The notes below the pieces were generated by a model, which saw nothing but the letters and a program-made list of their open reading frames with translations, was not told where the DNA came from and ran no database searches. From RYN-230 sp963711705 (GTDB lineage: Bacteria > Actinomycetota > Actinomycetes > Streptosporangiales > Streptosporangiaceae), in the NCBI GenBank assembly GCA_963711705.1, contig CAVQFM010000023.1, positions 62,001 to 126,000 on the forward strand: a stretch of DNA of 64,000 bases, read 5' to 3'. Of the stretch, positions 44,616 through 52,175 are shown one piece after another (within the stretch, counting starts at the first letter, position 1; every line of letters begins with the position of its first letter). Position numbers and translations under genes: made by a program.

Positions 44616-44632
44616 TAGGGTTCCGCGTTGTG
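44616..44632 (+). promoter_or_regulatory. -10 box before the aldo/keto reductase start
   Basis: TAGGGT at 44616-44621 is eight bases upstream of GTG 44630. It would give the reductase its own, leaderless transcript besides read-through from the hemerythrin operon. Confidence 0.4.
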
Positions 44633-45676
44633 GAATACCGGAATCTGGGCAAGTCAGGACTGAAAATCTCCGTGCTGACCATGGGCACGATGACCTTCGG
44701 CGGCACCGGCGGGTTCGCGCAGGTCGGCGCGACCGGGGTGGACGAGGCCCGGCGGCAGGTCGGCATGTGCCTGGACGCCGGGATCAACCTCATCGATACC
44801 GCGGACGTGTACTCCAGCGGGCTGTCCGAGGAGATCGTCGGCCAGGTGCTGCGCGGCCGCGACGATGTGCTGGTCGCGACCAAGGTCCGGATGGCGATGG
44901 GCCCGGGGCCCAATGACGCCGGCCTGTCCCGGCAGCACATCGTGTCCGGCTGCGAGGCGAGCCTGCGCCGGCTCGGCACCGACCACATCGACCTGTACCA
45001 GGTGCACGAGTGGGACGGCGTGACCCCGCTCGAGGAGACCCTGGACGCCCTCGACCTGCTGGTCCGCTCGGGCAAGGTGCGCTACGTGGGCGCCTCCAAC
45101 TACGCGGGCTGGCAGCTGATGAAGGCCCTCGGCCTGGCCGACCGGCACGGCTTGCCCCGCTTCGTCAGCCAGCAGATCTACTACTCACTGCAATCCCGCG
45201 ACGCCGAGTACGAGCTGATCCCCGCGGCCGTGGACCAGGGCCTGGGCGTGCTGGTGTGGAGCCCGCTGGCCGGCGGCCTGCTGACCGGCCGGTACCGCCG
45301 GGACCAGCGGCCGGATTCCGGGTCCCGGCAGCTCACCGACTGGAACGAGCCGCCCGTCTACGACCAGGACAAGCTGCACGACACGGTCGACGTCCTCGTC
45401 TCGGTCGGCGAGGAGCACGGGGTGTCCGCGGCCCGGGTCGCGCTGGCCTACCTGCTCGCCAAGCCCGCGGTGACCTCGCTGGTGGTGGGCGCGCGGACCA
45501 GCGAGCAACTGGCCGACAACCTGGCCGCCGCCGACCTGGAACTCAGCCCGGCGGACATCGAGCGGCTGGACAAGGTCAGCGCCCCGGTGCTGCTCTACCC
45601 CTACTGGCATCAGGCCAAGACGGCCCGCGACCGGCTGTCTCCCGCCGACCTGACCCTGCTCGGCCCGCACCTCTGA
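44630..45676 (+). CDS. aldo/keto reductase
   Basis: A 348-residue NADPH-dependent TIM-barrel reductase. It begins VEYRNLGKSGLKISVLTMGT, and shows the catalytic tetrad: Asp in DTADVYSSG, Tyr of the same segment, Lys in VATKVRM and His in LYQVHEWDG. The phosphate-binding end SLVVGARTSEQLADNLAA is typical of the potassium-channel beta subunit-like (AKR6/7/12) group. I chose GTG 44630 because the sequence upstream of it in this frame does not fit the family. Substrates are aldehydes or ketones, unspecified. Confidence 0.92.
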   Translation: MEYRNLGKSGLKISVLTMGTMTFGGTGGFAQVGATGVDEARRQVGMCLDAGINLIDTADVYSSGLSEEIVGQVLRGRDDVLVATKVRMAMGPGPNDAGLSRQHIVSGCEASLRRLGTDHIDLYQVHEWDGVTPLEETLDALDLLVRSGKVRYVGASNYAGWQLMKALGLADRHGLPRFVSQQIYYSLQSRDAEYELIPAAVDQGLGVLVWSPLAGGLLTGRYRRDQRPDSGSRQLTDWNEPPVYDQDKLHDTVDVLVSVGEEHGVSAARVALAYLLAKPAVTSLVVGARTSEQLADNLAAADLELSPADIERLDKVSAPVLLYPYWHQAKTARDRLSPADLTLLGPHL

Positions 45677-45693
45677 GCCCGGATGGCGCCTGC

Positions 45694-45772
45694 TAGCGTG
45701 TCGCCCATGGGCCAGCCGGGGTCGCCACCGCAGCCAGGTGGGCGGCTGCCCAGGCCGGGGACGGCCCGATGA
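45694..45772 (+). promoter_or_regulatory. leaderless promoter and 21-codon leader frame before the DyP gene
   Basis: TAGCGT (45694-45699) lies seven bases before ATG 45707. That ATG opens a 21-codon frame, MGQPGSPPQPGGRLPRPG and three more residues, whose TGA (45770-45772) overlaps the DyP ATG. It is either a coupled leader peptide or the displaced N terminus of the peroxidase after a one-base loss. Confidence 0.45.
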
Positions 45773-46860
45773 GCAGCGACCCGGGGCTGCAGGCCGGCGC
45801 GACCGTCAGCCGGGCCAGCCAGCCGGTGACGACCCCGCTGACCGGGGCCGCCATTTTCATGATCCTCACGGTGCCCCCGGGGGAGGACAACTGCGCGGCC
45901 GTCCGCGACCTGTGCGGTGATCTGGCCGGCCTGCTGCGCTCGGTCGGGTTCCGTGACCTCGAAGCGGGCCTGACCTGCGTCATGGGATTCAGCTCGGCGA
46001 TGTGGGACCGGGTGGGCGGCCCGGATCGGCCCGCGGGCCTGCACCCGTTCCGGGAGATCCAGGCCGGCGGGCGGCACGCCCCGGCCACCCCCGGCGATCT
46101 GCTGTTCCACATCCGGGCGAGCCGGATGGACCTCTGCTTCGAGCTGGCCACCCAGATCACCGGGCGGCTCGGGGACGCGGTGACCCCCACCGACGAAGTA
46201 CACGGCTTCCGCAACTTCGACGATCGCGACCTGATCGGGTTCGTGGACGGCACCGAGAACCCCACTGGGGACCAGGCGGCCGCGGCGACGATCATCGGGC
46301 CGGAAGACCCGCCGTTCGCCGGGGGCAGTTACGTGATCGTGCAGAAGTACCTGCACGACATAGAGCGGTGGAACTCGATACCGGTCGAGGAGCAGGAGCG
46401 CATCATCGGCCGCGGCAAGCTGGACAACGTCGAACTGGATGACAGCGTCAAGCCGAGCTATGCGCACAACGCGCTGACCACCATCACCGACGACGACGGC
46501 AACGAGGTCAAGATCGTCCGGGATAACATGCCGTTCGGCCACGCCAGCCAGGGTGAGTTCGGCACCTACTTCATCGGCTATGCGCGGTCCCCGGCCACCA
46601 TCGAGCTGATGCTCACGAACATGTTCGTCGGCGACCCGCCCGGCAACTACGACCGGCTGCTCGACGTCAGCACGGCGGTGACCGGCGGCCTGTTCTTCGT
46701 GCCGTCGCAGCCGCTGCTGGAAGGCCTGGCCGACGAGGACGCGGACGAAGACGCGGGCGCGGAGCCGGGCACCGGCGGCGATACGGTTCCGGCTGCCGCG
46801 GATGGCAGCGCCGGATCGCTGGACATCGGCAGCCTCCGCGGGGTGTCCCAGCAGCAGTAG
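45769..46860 (+). CDS. Dyp-type heme peroxidase with encapsulin-loading tail
   Basis: A 363-residue DyP peroxidase. The distal GxxDG motif is GFVDGTENP (about residues 157-165), with the catalytic Asp. The region VKPSYAHNALTT (about 225) carries the proximal heme His, and the distal Arg is in IGYARSPATIELML. An acidic, flexible linker (DEDADEDAGAEPGTGG) leads to GSLDIGSLRGVSQQQ at the very C terminus. The SLxIGSLRG pattern is the known cargo-loading peptide that binds the inside of encapsulin shells. An encapsulin gene lies 1.65 kb downstream, so this is almost certainly its cargo. It oxidises dyes, phenols or other reductants with hydrogen peroxide. Confidence 0.93.
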   Translation: MSSDPGLQAGATVSRASQPVTTPLTGAAIFMILTVPPGEDNCAAVRDLCGDLAGLLRSVGFRDLEAGLTCVMGFSSAMWDRVGGPDRPAGLHPFREIQAGGRHAPATPGDLLFHIRASRMDLCFELATQITGRLGDAVTPTDEVHGFRNFDDRDLIGFVDGTENPTGDQAAAATIIGPEDPPFAGGSYVIVQKYLHDIERWNSIPVEEQERIIGRGKLDNVELDDSVKPSYAHNALTTITDDDGNEVKIVRDNMPFGHASQGEFGTYFIGYARSPATIELMLTNMFVGDPPGNYDRLLDVSTAVTGGLFFVPSQPLLEGLADEDADEDAGAEPGTGGDTVPAAADGSAGSLDIGSLRGVSQQQ

Positions 46861-46874
46861 CAAGACAGCCAGGA

Positions 46875-47233
46875 CTAGCTCACCACCTCGCAGCTGGCGT
46901 CCAGGCCGGTGACGGCCAGCATCCGGCCGGCCATCGGGGCCGGGGACCGGATGACCGGCCGGGCATGACCCGGCAGGTGCCGCGCCGAGCCGGCCAGGAG
47001 CCGCGCGGTGCCGCAGTCGAGGAAGCCCACCCGGGCCAGGTCGAAGACGAGCCGCTGCGGTTTCCCGGCCAGCACCTCCGCCAGCCGCCGGGCCAGCACT
47101 GGCCTGCTGGCCAGGTCAAGGTCACCGCAGAGGATGATCGTGGCCGTGCCGCCGAGCAGGTGAACCTCGACGGCCAGGGGGGCTGCGGGCGGGCCCGGCT
47201 GCCGTCGGTCGCCGGGCCCGCCCGCCCCGTCAC
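46875..47233 (-). pseudogene. STAS domain protein, frameshifted in a homopolymer
   Basis: The C-terminal 100 residues (AVEVHLLGGTATIILCGDLD, then RPVLARRLAEVLAGKPQRLV, DLARVGFLDCGTARLL) are a STAS domain of the anti-sigma-antagonist type, with Cys where the phosphorylated Ser is usual (DCGT for DSSG). This frame has no ATG/GTG/TTG start. The N terminus is found in the next frame from GTG 47233 (VTGRAGPATDGSRARPQPP), joined if one C is added to the six-C run at 47177-47182. The GTG overlaps the DUF6131 stop (GTGA). Corrected length is 119 residues. Confidence 0.7.
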
Positions 47234-47385
47234 CAGTAATGCCGACGGGGGCCGACGCTGTGCCCGATCGCGCCGAGCAAGAGGAGGATCAGGCCGATGG
47301 CCAGGATCACGATGCCGATGGTCCAGAGGATGGCGATCTTGGCGATGAAGCCGATGATCAGCAGGATGATGCCAAGGATGATCAT
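47230..47385 (-). CDS. DUF6131-like small membrane protein
   Basis: A 51-residue peptide made of two long Ile/Leu-rich helices (MIILGIILLIIGFIAK and LWTIGIVILAIGLILLLLGA) and a basic HSVGPRRHYW end, which fits the actinobacterial DUF6131 family. The ribosome site CAGGAG is six bases before the ATG. Its stop overlaps the GTG of the STAS gene. The function is not known; the pair is probably a small stress operon. Confidence 0.8.
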   Translation of the reverse strand: MIILGIILLIIGFIAKIAILWTIGIVILAIGLILLLLGAIGHSVGPRRHYW

Positions 47386-47582
47386 GTAAGACTCCTGTCC
47401 GGCAGTAGCGGTAGCCGACTGCGGTCAGGAGGCGCCTCGCGGGGAACCGGCGAAACGCGGGAACCGGCAGCGACATGATGTTGGCCGCGGGTTCTGGGCG
47501 GCATCATGACGGCGCTCCCAGTATGCCCCAGGGCCACCCGAAGGCAAATTCCCGGCCATGCCCGCCCGGGCCGGTCCGGTGT

Positions 47583-48290
47583 TCAGGCCGGAGCCGCGGT
47601 GCTGGCCACCACGTCCGCGCATACGGCAACGAGCTTGCGCCGCTCGGTCCGCGCCTGCGCGCGGAGCTGCTCATAGGCGTCCCGCGCAGACACGCCGTTC
47701 CGGGCCATCAGCACCCCTTTGGCCTGCTCGATCACCTGCCGGGAGTTCAGCGCACCCTGCAGCTGGGTGGCTATCTCCGACTGCTGCTCACCCACCAGCT
47801 GGCTTGCGATGAGCAGCGCGGCCAGATCGGTGAACGCGAGCAGGGCCAGTTCGCCCTCGGGCGACCAGGGGCGGCACTGCTCGGACAGCACCGCGACCAC
47901 GCCCACCGCGTGCTGGTTGTAGGGCAACGGGCTGGCTAGCACGGCGCGGACCTGACGGGCCACGGCCGCCCCGCTGAACGCCGGCCACCGGCCATCGCTC
48001 TCCAGGTCCTCGGCGCCAACGAGTTCCTTGAGGTCGTAGGCCTGGATACACGGGCCTTCCTGGTGGCGGACCTGCAGTTCCTCAAGGTGCGCGAACCGGT
48101 CATCGGAGGCCGCCACGCTGCGCAGATGCTGCTCAGCATCGGCCAGCATCAGGCCGGCCCCGTCCACGTCGAACAGGGTGTGAGTGGTGTGCACGATTTC
48201 CCGGATGGCGTCCTCGACACCCATCTCGCCGAAGCGGAGGCGGCCGAGCTCGACCAGGGCCTGATGCACGTCGTGCAGTGCGACATCCAT
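47583..48290 (-). CDS. GAF-ANTAR domain transcription antitermination regulator
   Basis: A 235-residue protein starting at ATG 48290 after GGGAGAGCAG. The N-terminal GAF domain (DAIREIVHTTHTLFDVDGAG, DDRFAHLEELQVRHQEGPCI, VRAVLASPLPYNQHAVGVV) would sense a small molecule or redox state. The C-terminal ANTAR domain (ALNSRQVIEQAKGVLMARNG, SARDAYEQLRAQAR) binds two-hairpin RNA and prevents termination. It is divergent from the encapsulin gene, and the 221-base intergenic stretch contains two 19-bp direct repeats. It may control the encapsulin gene or itself. Confidence 0.92.
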   Translation of the reverse strand: MDVALHDVHQALVELGRLRFGEMGVEDAIREIVHTTHTLFDVDGAGLMLADAEQHLRSVAASDDRFAHLEELQVRHQEGPCIQAYDLKELVGAEDLESDGRWPAFSGAAVARQVRAVLASPLPYNQHAVGVVAVLSEQCRPWSPEGELALLAFTDLAALLIASQLVGEQQSEIATQLQGALNSRQVIEQAKGVLMARNGVSARDAYEQLRAQARTERRKLVAVCADVVASTAAPA

Positions 48291-48343
48291 GACTGCTCTC
48301 CCACGCTGATGCGGACCGGCGGCCGCCACCCGGTCCAGGGCTC

Positions 48344-48391
48344 CAGTCCCCGCGTAGCACGGCCGAGCCCTACAGTCCCCCCGTAGCACGG
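48344..48391. repeat. two 19-bp direct repeats between the ANTAR and encapsulin genes
   Basis: CAGTCCCCGCGTAGCACGG (48344-48362) and CAGTCCCCCCGTAGCACGG (48373-48391) differ at one base and are spaced 29 bp apart, about three helical turns. The placement between divergent genes suggests a regulator-binding site. The rest of 48291-48511 shows nothing else I recognise. Confidence 0.6.
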
Positions 48392-48511
48392 GTCAAATCG
48401 GCACGGACTACAGTTTGAGCCTGCGGGAGATTAACTCCGAGTGCCGGCGCAACGTCCTTCCCGGCCTGTTTACACAGGCCAGAGCGCTACAGACCGTCGA
48501 GGGGTCGCAGC

Positions 48512-49312
48512 ATGAATAACCTGCACCGCGAGCTTGCCCCCATTTCCGGGGCGGCCTGGGCCCAGATCGAGGACGAGGCCTCGCGCACGCTCAAGCGGCA
48601 CCTGGCCGGACGCCGGGTGGTGGATGTGCACGGCCCGGACGGCACCGGGTACTCCGCGGTGGGCACCGGCCACCTGCGCGAGATCGAGTCGCCGCATAAC
48701 GGCATCCTCGCCCGGCAGCGCGAGGTCGCCCCGCTCATCGAGTTCCGGGTGCCGTTCCAGGTGGCCCGGAACGCGATCGACGACGTGGAGCGCGGCGCAC
48801 AGGATTCGGACTGGCAGCCGGTCAAGGATGCCGCGCGGCAGATCGCGTTCGCCGAGGACCGGGCCATCTTCGAGGGCTACGCGGCGGCGCAGATCGGCGG
48901 CATCCGCGCGTCGTCCAGCAACCCGGCGATGACCCTGCCCGCCGACGTGCTGAGCTACCCGGAGGCCATCGCCGAGGCCCTGCGGCACCTGCGGGAGGCC
49001 GGCGTGAACGGCCCGTACTCGGTGGTGCTCAGCGCCGACGCGTACACCGCGGTCAGCGAGACCAGGGACCACGGCTACCCGGTGCACGAGCACATCAAGC
49101 GGCTGATCAGCGGGGACATCGTCTGGGGCCCGGCCATCAACGGCGCGTTCGTGCTCACCACCCGGGGCGGTGACTTCGACCTGCACCTGGGCCAGGACAT
49201 CTCGATCGGCTACCTGAGCCACGACGCGTCCAGCGTGCAGCTCTACCTGCAGGAGACGCTGACCTTCCTGGCCTACACCGGCGAAGCGTCGGTCGCGATG
49301 TCACCCGCGTAA
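48512..49312 (+). CDS. family 1 encapsulin shell protein
   Basis: A 266-residue HK97-fold shell protein. The start MNNLHRELAPISGAAWAQIE, then RTLKRHLAGRRVVDVHGPDG, the E-loop region IEFRVPFQVARNAIDDVERG, AFAEDRAIFEGYAAAQIGGI and the C-terminal GQDISIGYLSHD and LQLYLQ-like VQLYLQETLTFLAYTGEA are all typical of linocin-like encapsulins. Sixty copies assemble into a cage about 24 nm wide that stores an enzyme. The inner pocket binds the SLxIGSLRG tail found on the DyP peroxidase at 45769. A GAGGGG ribosome site precedes the ATG. Confidence 0.96.
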   Translation: MNNLHRELAPISGAAWAQIEDEASRTLKRHLAGRRVVDVHGPDGTGYSAVGTGHLREIESPHNGILARQREVAPLIEFRVPFQVARNAIDDVERGAQDSDWQPVKDAARQIAFAEDRAIFEGYAAAQIGGIRASSSNPAMTLPADVLSYPEAIAEALRHLREAGVNGPYSVVLSADAYTAVSETRDHGYPVHEHIKRLISGDIVWGPAINGAFVLTTRGGDFDLHLGQDISIGYLSHDASSVQLYLQETLTFLAYTGEASVAMSPA

Positions 49313-49407
49313 CAGGCAGCCGCCCGCCGGGCGCAGCGACCGCCCTCTGCCTGCGTCCTCTTGCGTTCGCCCGCGCTCGCAGGATTCTCATTGCTAGCGT
49401 TGTGAAC

Positions 49408-49650
49408 ATGTCCGTGAAGACTTTCAGTATCAGCATGGGGGAGCGTGCCTACCGGCAGGCTCGCGCCGAGGCCGACCGGGCCGGGCTGAGCATGTCGGCC
49501 TGGATGACCCGGGCCGCCCGGGAGAAGATCCAGCGCGACGCGGCGAGCGCCATCGCCGAGGCTGACGAGCTGACCGGGCACGACTGGGCAAACTGGACGG
49601 AGGCCAACGCTGGCGACTTCCCGCCCGGCGCTGACAAGGGCGCCGCGTGA
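49408..49650 (+). CDS. type II antitoxin, ribbon-helix-helix (MazE-like)
   Basis: An 80-residue protein. The first half (SVKTFSISMGERAYRQARAE, then GLSMSAWMTRAARE) is a ribbon-helix-helix fold; the second half (LTGHDWANWTEANAGDFPPG) is a toxin-binding tail with Trp residues. TAGCGT at 49395-49400 lies seven bases before ATG 49408, so the mRNA is probably leaderless. GTG 49402 is an alternative. It overlaps the toxin gene by four bases (GTGA). Confidence 0.82.
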   Translation: MSVKTFSISMGERAYRQARAEADRAGLSMSAWMTRAAREKIQRDAASAIAEADELTGHDWANWTEANAGDFPPGADKGAA

Positions 49651-49961
49651 ACCGCGGTGACATCTTCGCGTACAAGGGAGTAGCCCGGGCCGGCTACGTC
49701 GCGATCGTCAGCAACGACGGCTTCAACGCGATTACCGGCCATCCGGTGGTGGTCAAGGTCAGTGACCGTCCCGACCTGACCGAGACCCCGTACGTGGTGG
49801 CGCTCAGCCACAACGACCCGGTCGAGGGCCACCTCGAGTCCTACTCCGCGGTGCGGGTACGGCGCGGCAGGCTGTCCGGCGACCGGGTCGGCCAGCTGGC
49901 CCAGGAGACCATGCGCAAGCTGGACGACGCGCTGGCCCTGATCTTCGACTACGAGGCCTGA
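49647..49961 (+). CDS. MazF/PemK-like endoribonuclease toxin
   Basis: A 104-residue protein of the PemK/MazF beta-barrel fold: MNRGDIFAYKGVARAGYVAI with the usual RGD start, then VVVKVSDRP, TPYVVALSHNDPVEG and the C-terminal helix QETMRKLDDALALIFDYEA. MazF-type toxins cut mRNA or tRNA at short sequences. Some catalytic residues of MazF (the Arg/Thr pair) are not clear here, so CcdB-like gyrase poisoning cannot be excluded. The GTG start overlaps the antitoxin stop. Confidence 0.82.
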   Translation: MNRGDIFAYKGVARAGYVAIVSNDGFNAITGHPVVVKVSDRPDLTETPYVVALSHNDPVEGHLESYSAVRVRRGRLSGDRVGQLAQETMRKLDDALALIFDYEA

Positions 49962-49978
49962 GCAGCCGCAGTAGCGCC

Positions 49979-51368
49979 TCAGGCCTGATTCTGGTCGGCG
50001 GCGCCCGCCGCGCGGCGGGCGCGTTCCGGCGGCCCGGCCAGCAGCCGCACGGTCACGGTCAGCCCGCCGCCCGGGGTATCGGACAGCGCGGCCGAGCCCC
50101 CGTTGGAGGTCACCAGGCGGTGCACGATGGCCAGGCCGAGCCCGGCTCCGCCCGGCGTGCTGCTGAAGAACCGCCGGAACGCCATCTCCTGCTGGCGGGC
50201 GGTCATCCCAGGGCCGTCGTCGGTCACCACGACCTCGGCCCCGTCCCCGTCCACGGCGGCACTGACCACCACGTGGCCGCCGGCCGGGGCCGCATCGAGC
50301 GCGTTGGCCAGCAGGTTGTCCAGCACCTGTTCCAGGTGGCCCGGCCCGGCCCGGGCCGGCACCGGCCCCGGGCAGGCTGCTTGCAGGTCGACCGCGCGTT
50401 CCTCGGCCACCGGCCGCCAGGCCGCGACCCGGTCCTTGATTACCTCGTCTACCTGGATGGTCACCGGATCGACCAGCACGCTTTCCGCCCGGGCCACCGC
50501 CAGCAGACCGTCCACCAGGTGGGACAGCCGGGCGATCTCATGCTGGGCACCGGCCAGTTCCTCGGCCGTGGCCGCGTCGGTGTCCTGGGTCAGCACGTCC
50601 AGCCGGAGCCGCAGCGCGGCCAGCGGCGTGCGCAGCTGATGCGAGACGTCGGCCATCGCGGCCCGGTTGCCGTGTACCAGGGACTCCAGACGGCCCGCCA
50701 TCGTGTTGAAGTTGCGGGCCAGCCTGCGCACCTCCGGTGGCCCACTGCCCGCCGCCGACCTGGTGTCCAGCGCGCCACCGCCGAGTTGCTGGGCCGCGGC
50801 GTCCAGCTCGCTCAGCGGGCGGCTGACCCAGCGGGCCAGCGCGATCGCGGCCGCGGCCGCCGCAGCCAGCCCGGCCAGGGCCACCGCGCCCAGCCAGGTC
50901 CACAGCACGCCGACCTGCTCTTCCAGTTCCTCGGCCGACCGGGACAGCACGACCACGCCGACGATGGCGTCGGTCCGGTCGCCTTCCACCGGCACCACCA
51001 CCCGGAGCCGGTCGTCGGCGTGCGTGTCCACCACGGTGCGGCCACCGAGGGCCGCGGTCAGCGTGGCGGCGGGCACGCCCAGGCCCTGGCCGCCGGTACT
51101 GGCCACCAGCTGGCGCCGGGCGTCATACACCTCGACCTGCTCCCCGCTGTGCCGCGCCTGGACCAGCGTAGGCGGACAGTGTGCCCGCTGGTGGCTGGTC
51201 GGCCAGCCGGTCCTCGGCCACCCCGGCCAGCGCCTGCGCGGACAGCGTGGTGTCCTGCCGGAATGAGCTGCGCTCATGCCCGGTGGTGATCAGCCCGAGC
51301 GGCACCACCGCGGTCACCAGCAGCGCCCCGATCAGGGCCAGCATGGTGAGGACGATGCGGCGGGCCAT
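49979..51368 (-). pseudogene. sensor histidine kinase, frameshifted in the extracellular part
   Basis: The N terminus in one frame is ARRIVLTMLALIGALLVTAV (membrane helix 1) with GLITTGHERSSFRQDTTLSA and ADQPPAGTLS. From about 51183 the protein continues in the next frame: TLVQARHSGEQVEVYDARRQ, a second membrane helix (LGAVALAGLAAAAAAAIALA), HAMP, the H box ADVSHQLRTPLAALRLRLD, the N box NLLANALDAAPAGG and G1 DDGPGMTARQ. The break requires one surplus or two missing bases. The corrected product has about 463 residues. It lies 22 bases behind the response regulator gene, forming a two-component system. Confidence 0.86.
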
Positions 51369-51390
51369 CAGGGCGTGTCCCGGTCCATGC

Positions 51391-52089
51391 CTAGACCTCG
51401 CCGAGGCGGAAGCCCCTGCCGTAGGCCGTCTCGATCAGCCCCGGTACGTCGAGCTTGCGGCGCAGCGCTGCCACGTGCACGTCCAGCACTTTGGTCGGGC
51501 CGTACCAGTGCGAGTCCCAGGCACTCTCCAGGATCTCCTGCCGCGTCATCACCCGGCCCGGGTCGCTGGCCAGGCATTCCAGGATGTCGAACTCCTTCGG
51601 GGTGAGCGCCACCTCCCGGCCCCGCACGGTCACCTTGCGGGTGCGCAGGTCCACGGTGAGCGGGCCATGCCGGAGCACCTCGCCGCCCGGCCGGACCCGG
51701 CGCAGCACGGCCCGCATCCGGGCCAGCAGCTCGGCCAGGCCGAACGGCTTGACCAGGTAATCGTCCGCGCCGGCGTCCAGGGCCAGGACACGTTCCGGTT
51801 CCTCGCCGCGGGCGGTCACCACGATGATGGCCACCCCAGACCGCTCGCGCAGCCGCCGGCAGACGTTCACCCCGTCGCCGTCCGGCAGGCCGAGATCCAG
51901 CAGCACCACGTCCGGGTCGGCGGAACTCAGCGCCTCCCGGGCGGTCATCACATGATCAACGCTGTACCCGCCCCGGCTCAGGCCGCGCACCAGCTGGGTG
52001 GCCAGGCTCGGGTCATCCTCCACCACCAGGACGCTCGGGCCCCGGCCAGCGGGCGGCCGCACGCCCGGCGAACCGCTCGCCGTGCTCAT
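51391..52089 (-). CDS. OmpR/PhoB family response regulator
   Basis: A 232-residue regulator from ATG 52089. Receiver domain: SVLVVEDDPSLATQL (acidic pocket), DVVLLDLGLPDGDGVNV (phosphorylated Asp), VVTARGE, and the Lys in DDYLVKPFG. Winged helix: LTPKEFDILECLASDPGRVM, KVLDVHVAALRRKLDVPG, IETAYGRGFRLGEV. The protein controls genes in response to the downstream kinase. The short N-terminal extension (ASGSPGVRPPAGRGP) precedes the receiver. Overlapping GTG or ATG codons further upstream are not supported by a ribosome site. Confidence 0.94.
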   Translation of the reverse strand: MSTASGSPGVRPPAGRGPSVLVVEDDPSLATQLVRGLSRGGYSVDHVMTAREALSSADPDVVLLDLGLPDGDGVNVCRRLRERSGVAIIVVTARGEEPERVLALDAGADDYLVKPFGLAELLARMRAVLRRVRPGGEVLRHGPLTVDLRTRKVTVRGREVALTPKEFDILECLASDPGRVMTRQEILESAWDSHWYGPTKVLDVHVAALRRKLDVPGLIETAYGRGFRLGEV

Positions 52090-52175
52090 AGCACCACCGT
52101 AGAGGCCAGGGCGGGGTGTGTGGTGACGCAACCGGACCCCGGCCGGAGTTCAGCGGTTCCCACGCCGGGCCCGGC

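Noticed and set aside
43147..45075. 642-codon minus-strand frame across MarR, LLM and aldo/keto reductase genes
   Set aside because: It covers three plus-strand genes with clear family motifs and itself has no recognisable domain.
49979..51277. Histidine kinase beginning at the second frame (51277)
   Set aside because: The first membrane helix is encoded in the other frame from 51368; a shift at about 51183 explains both.
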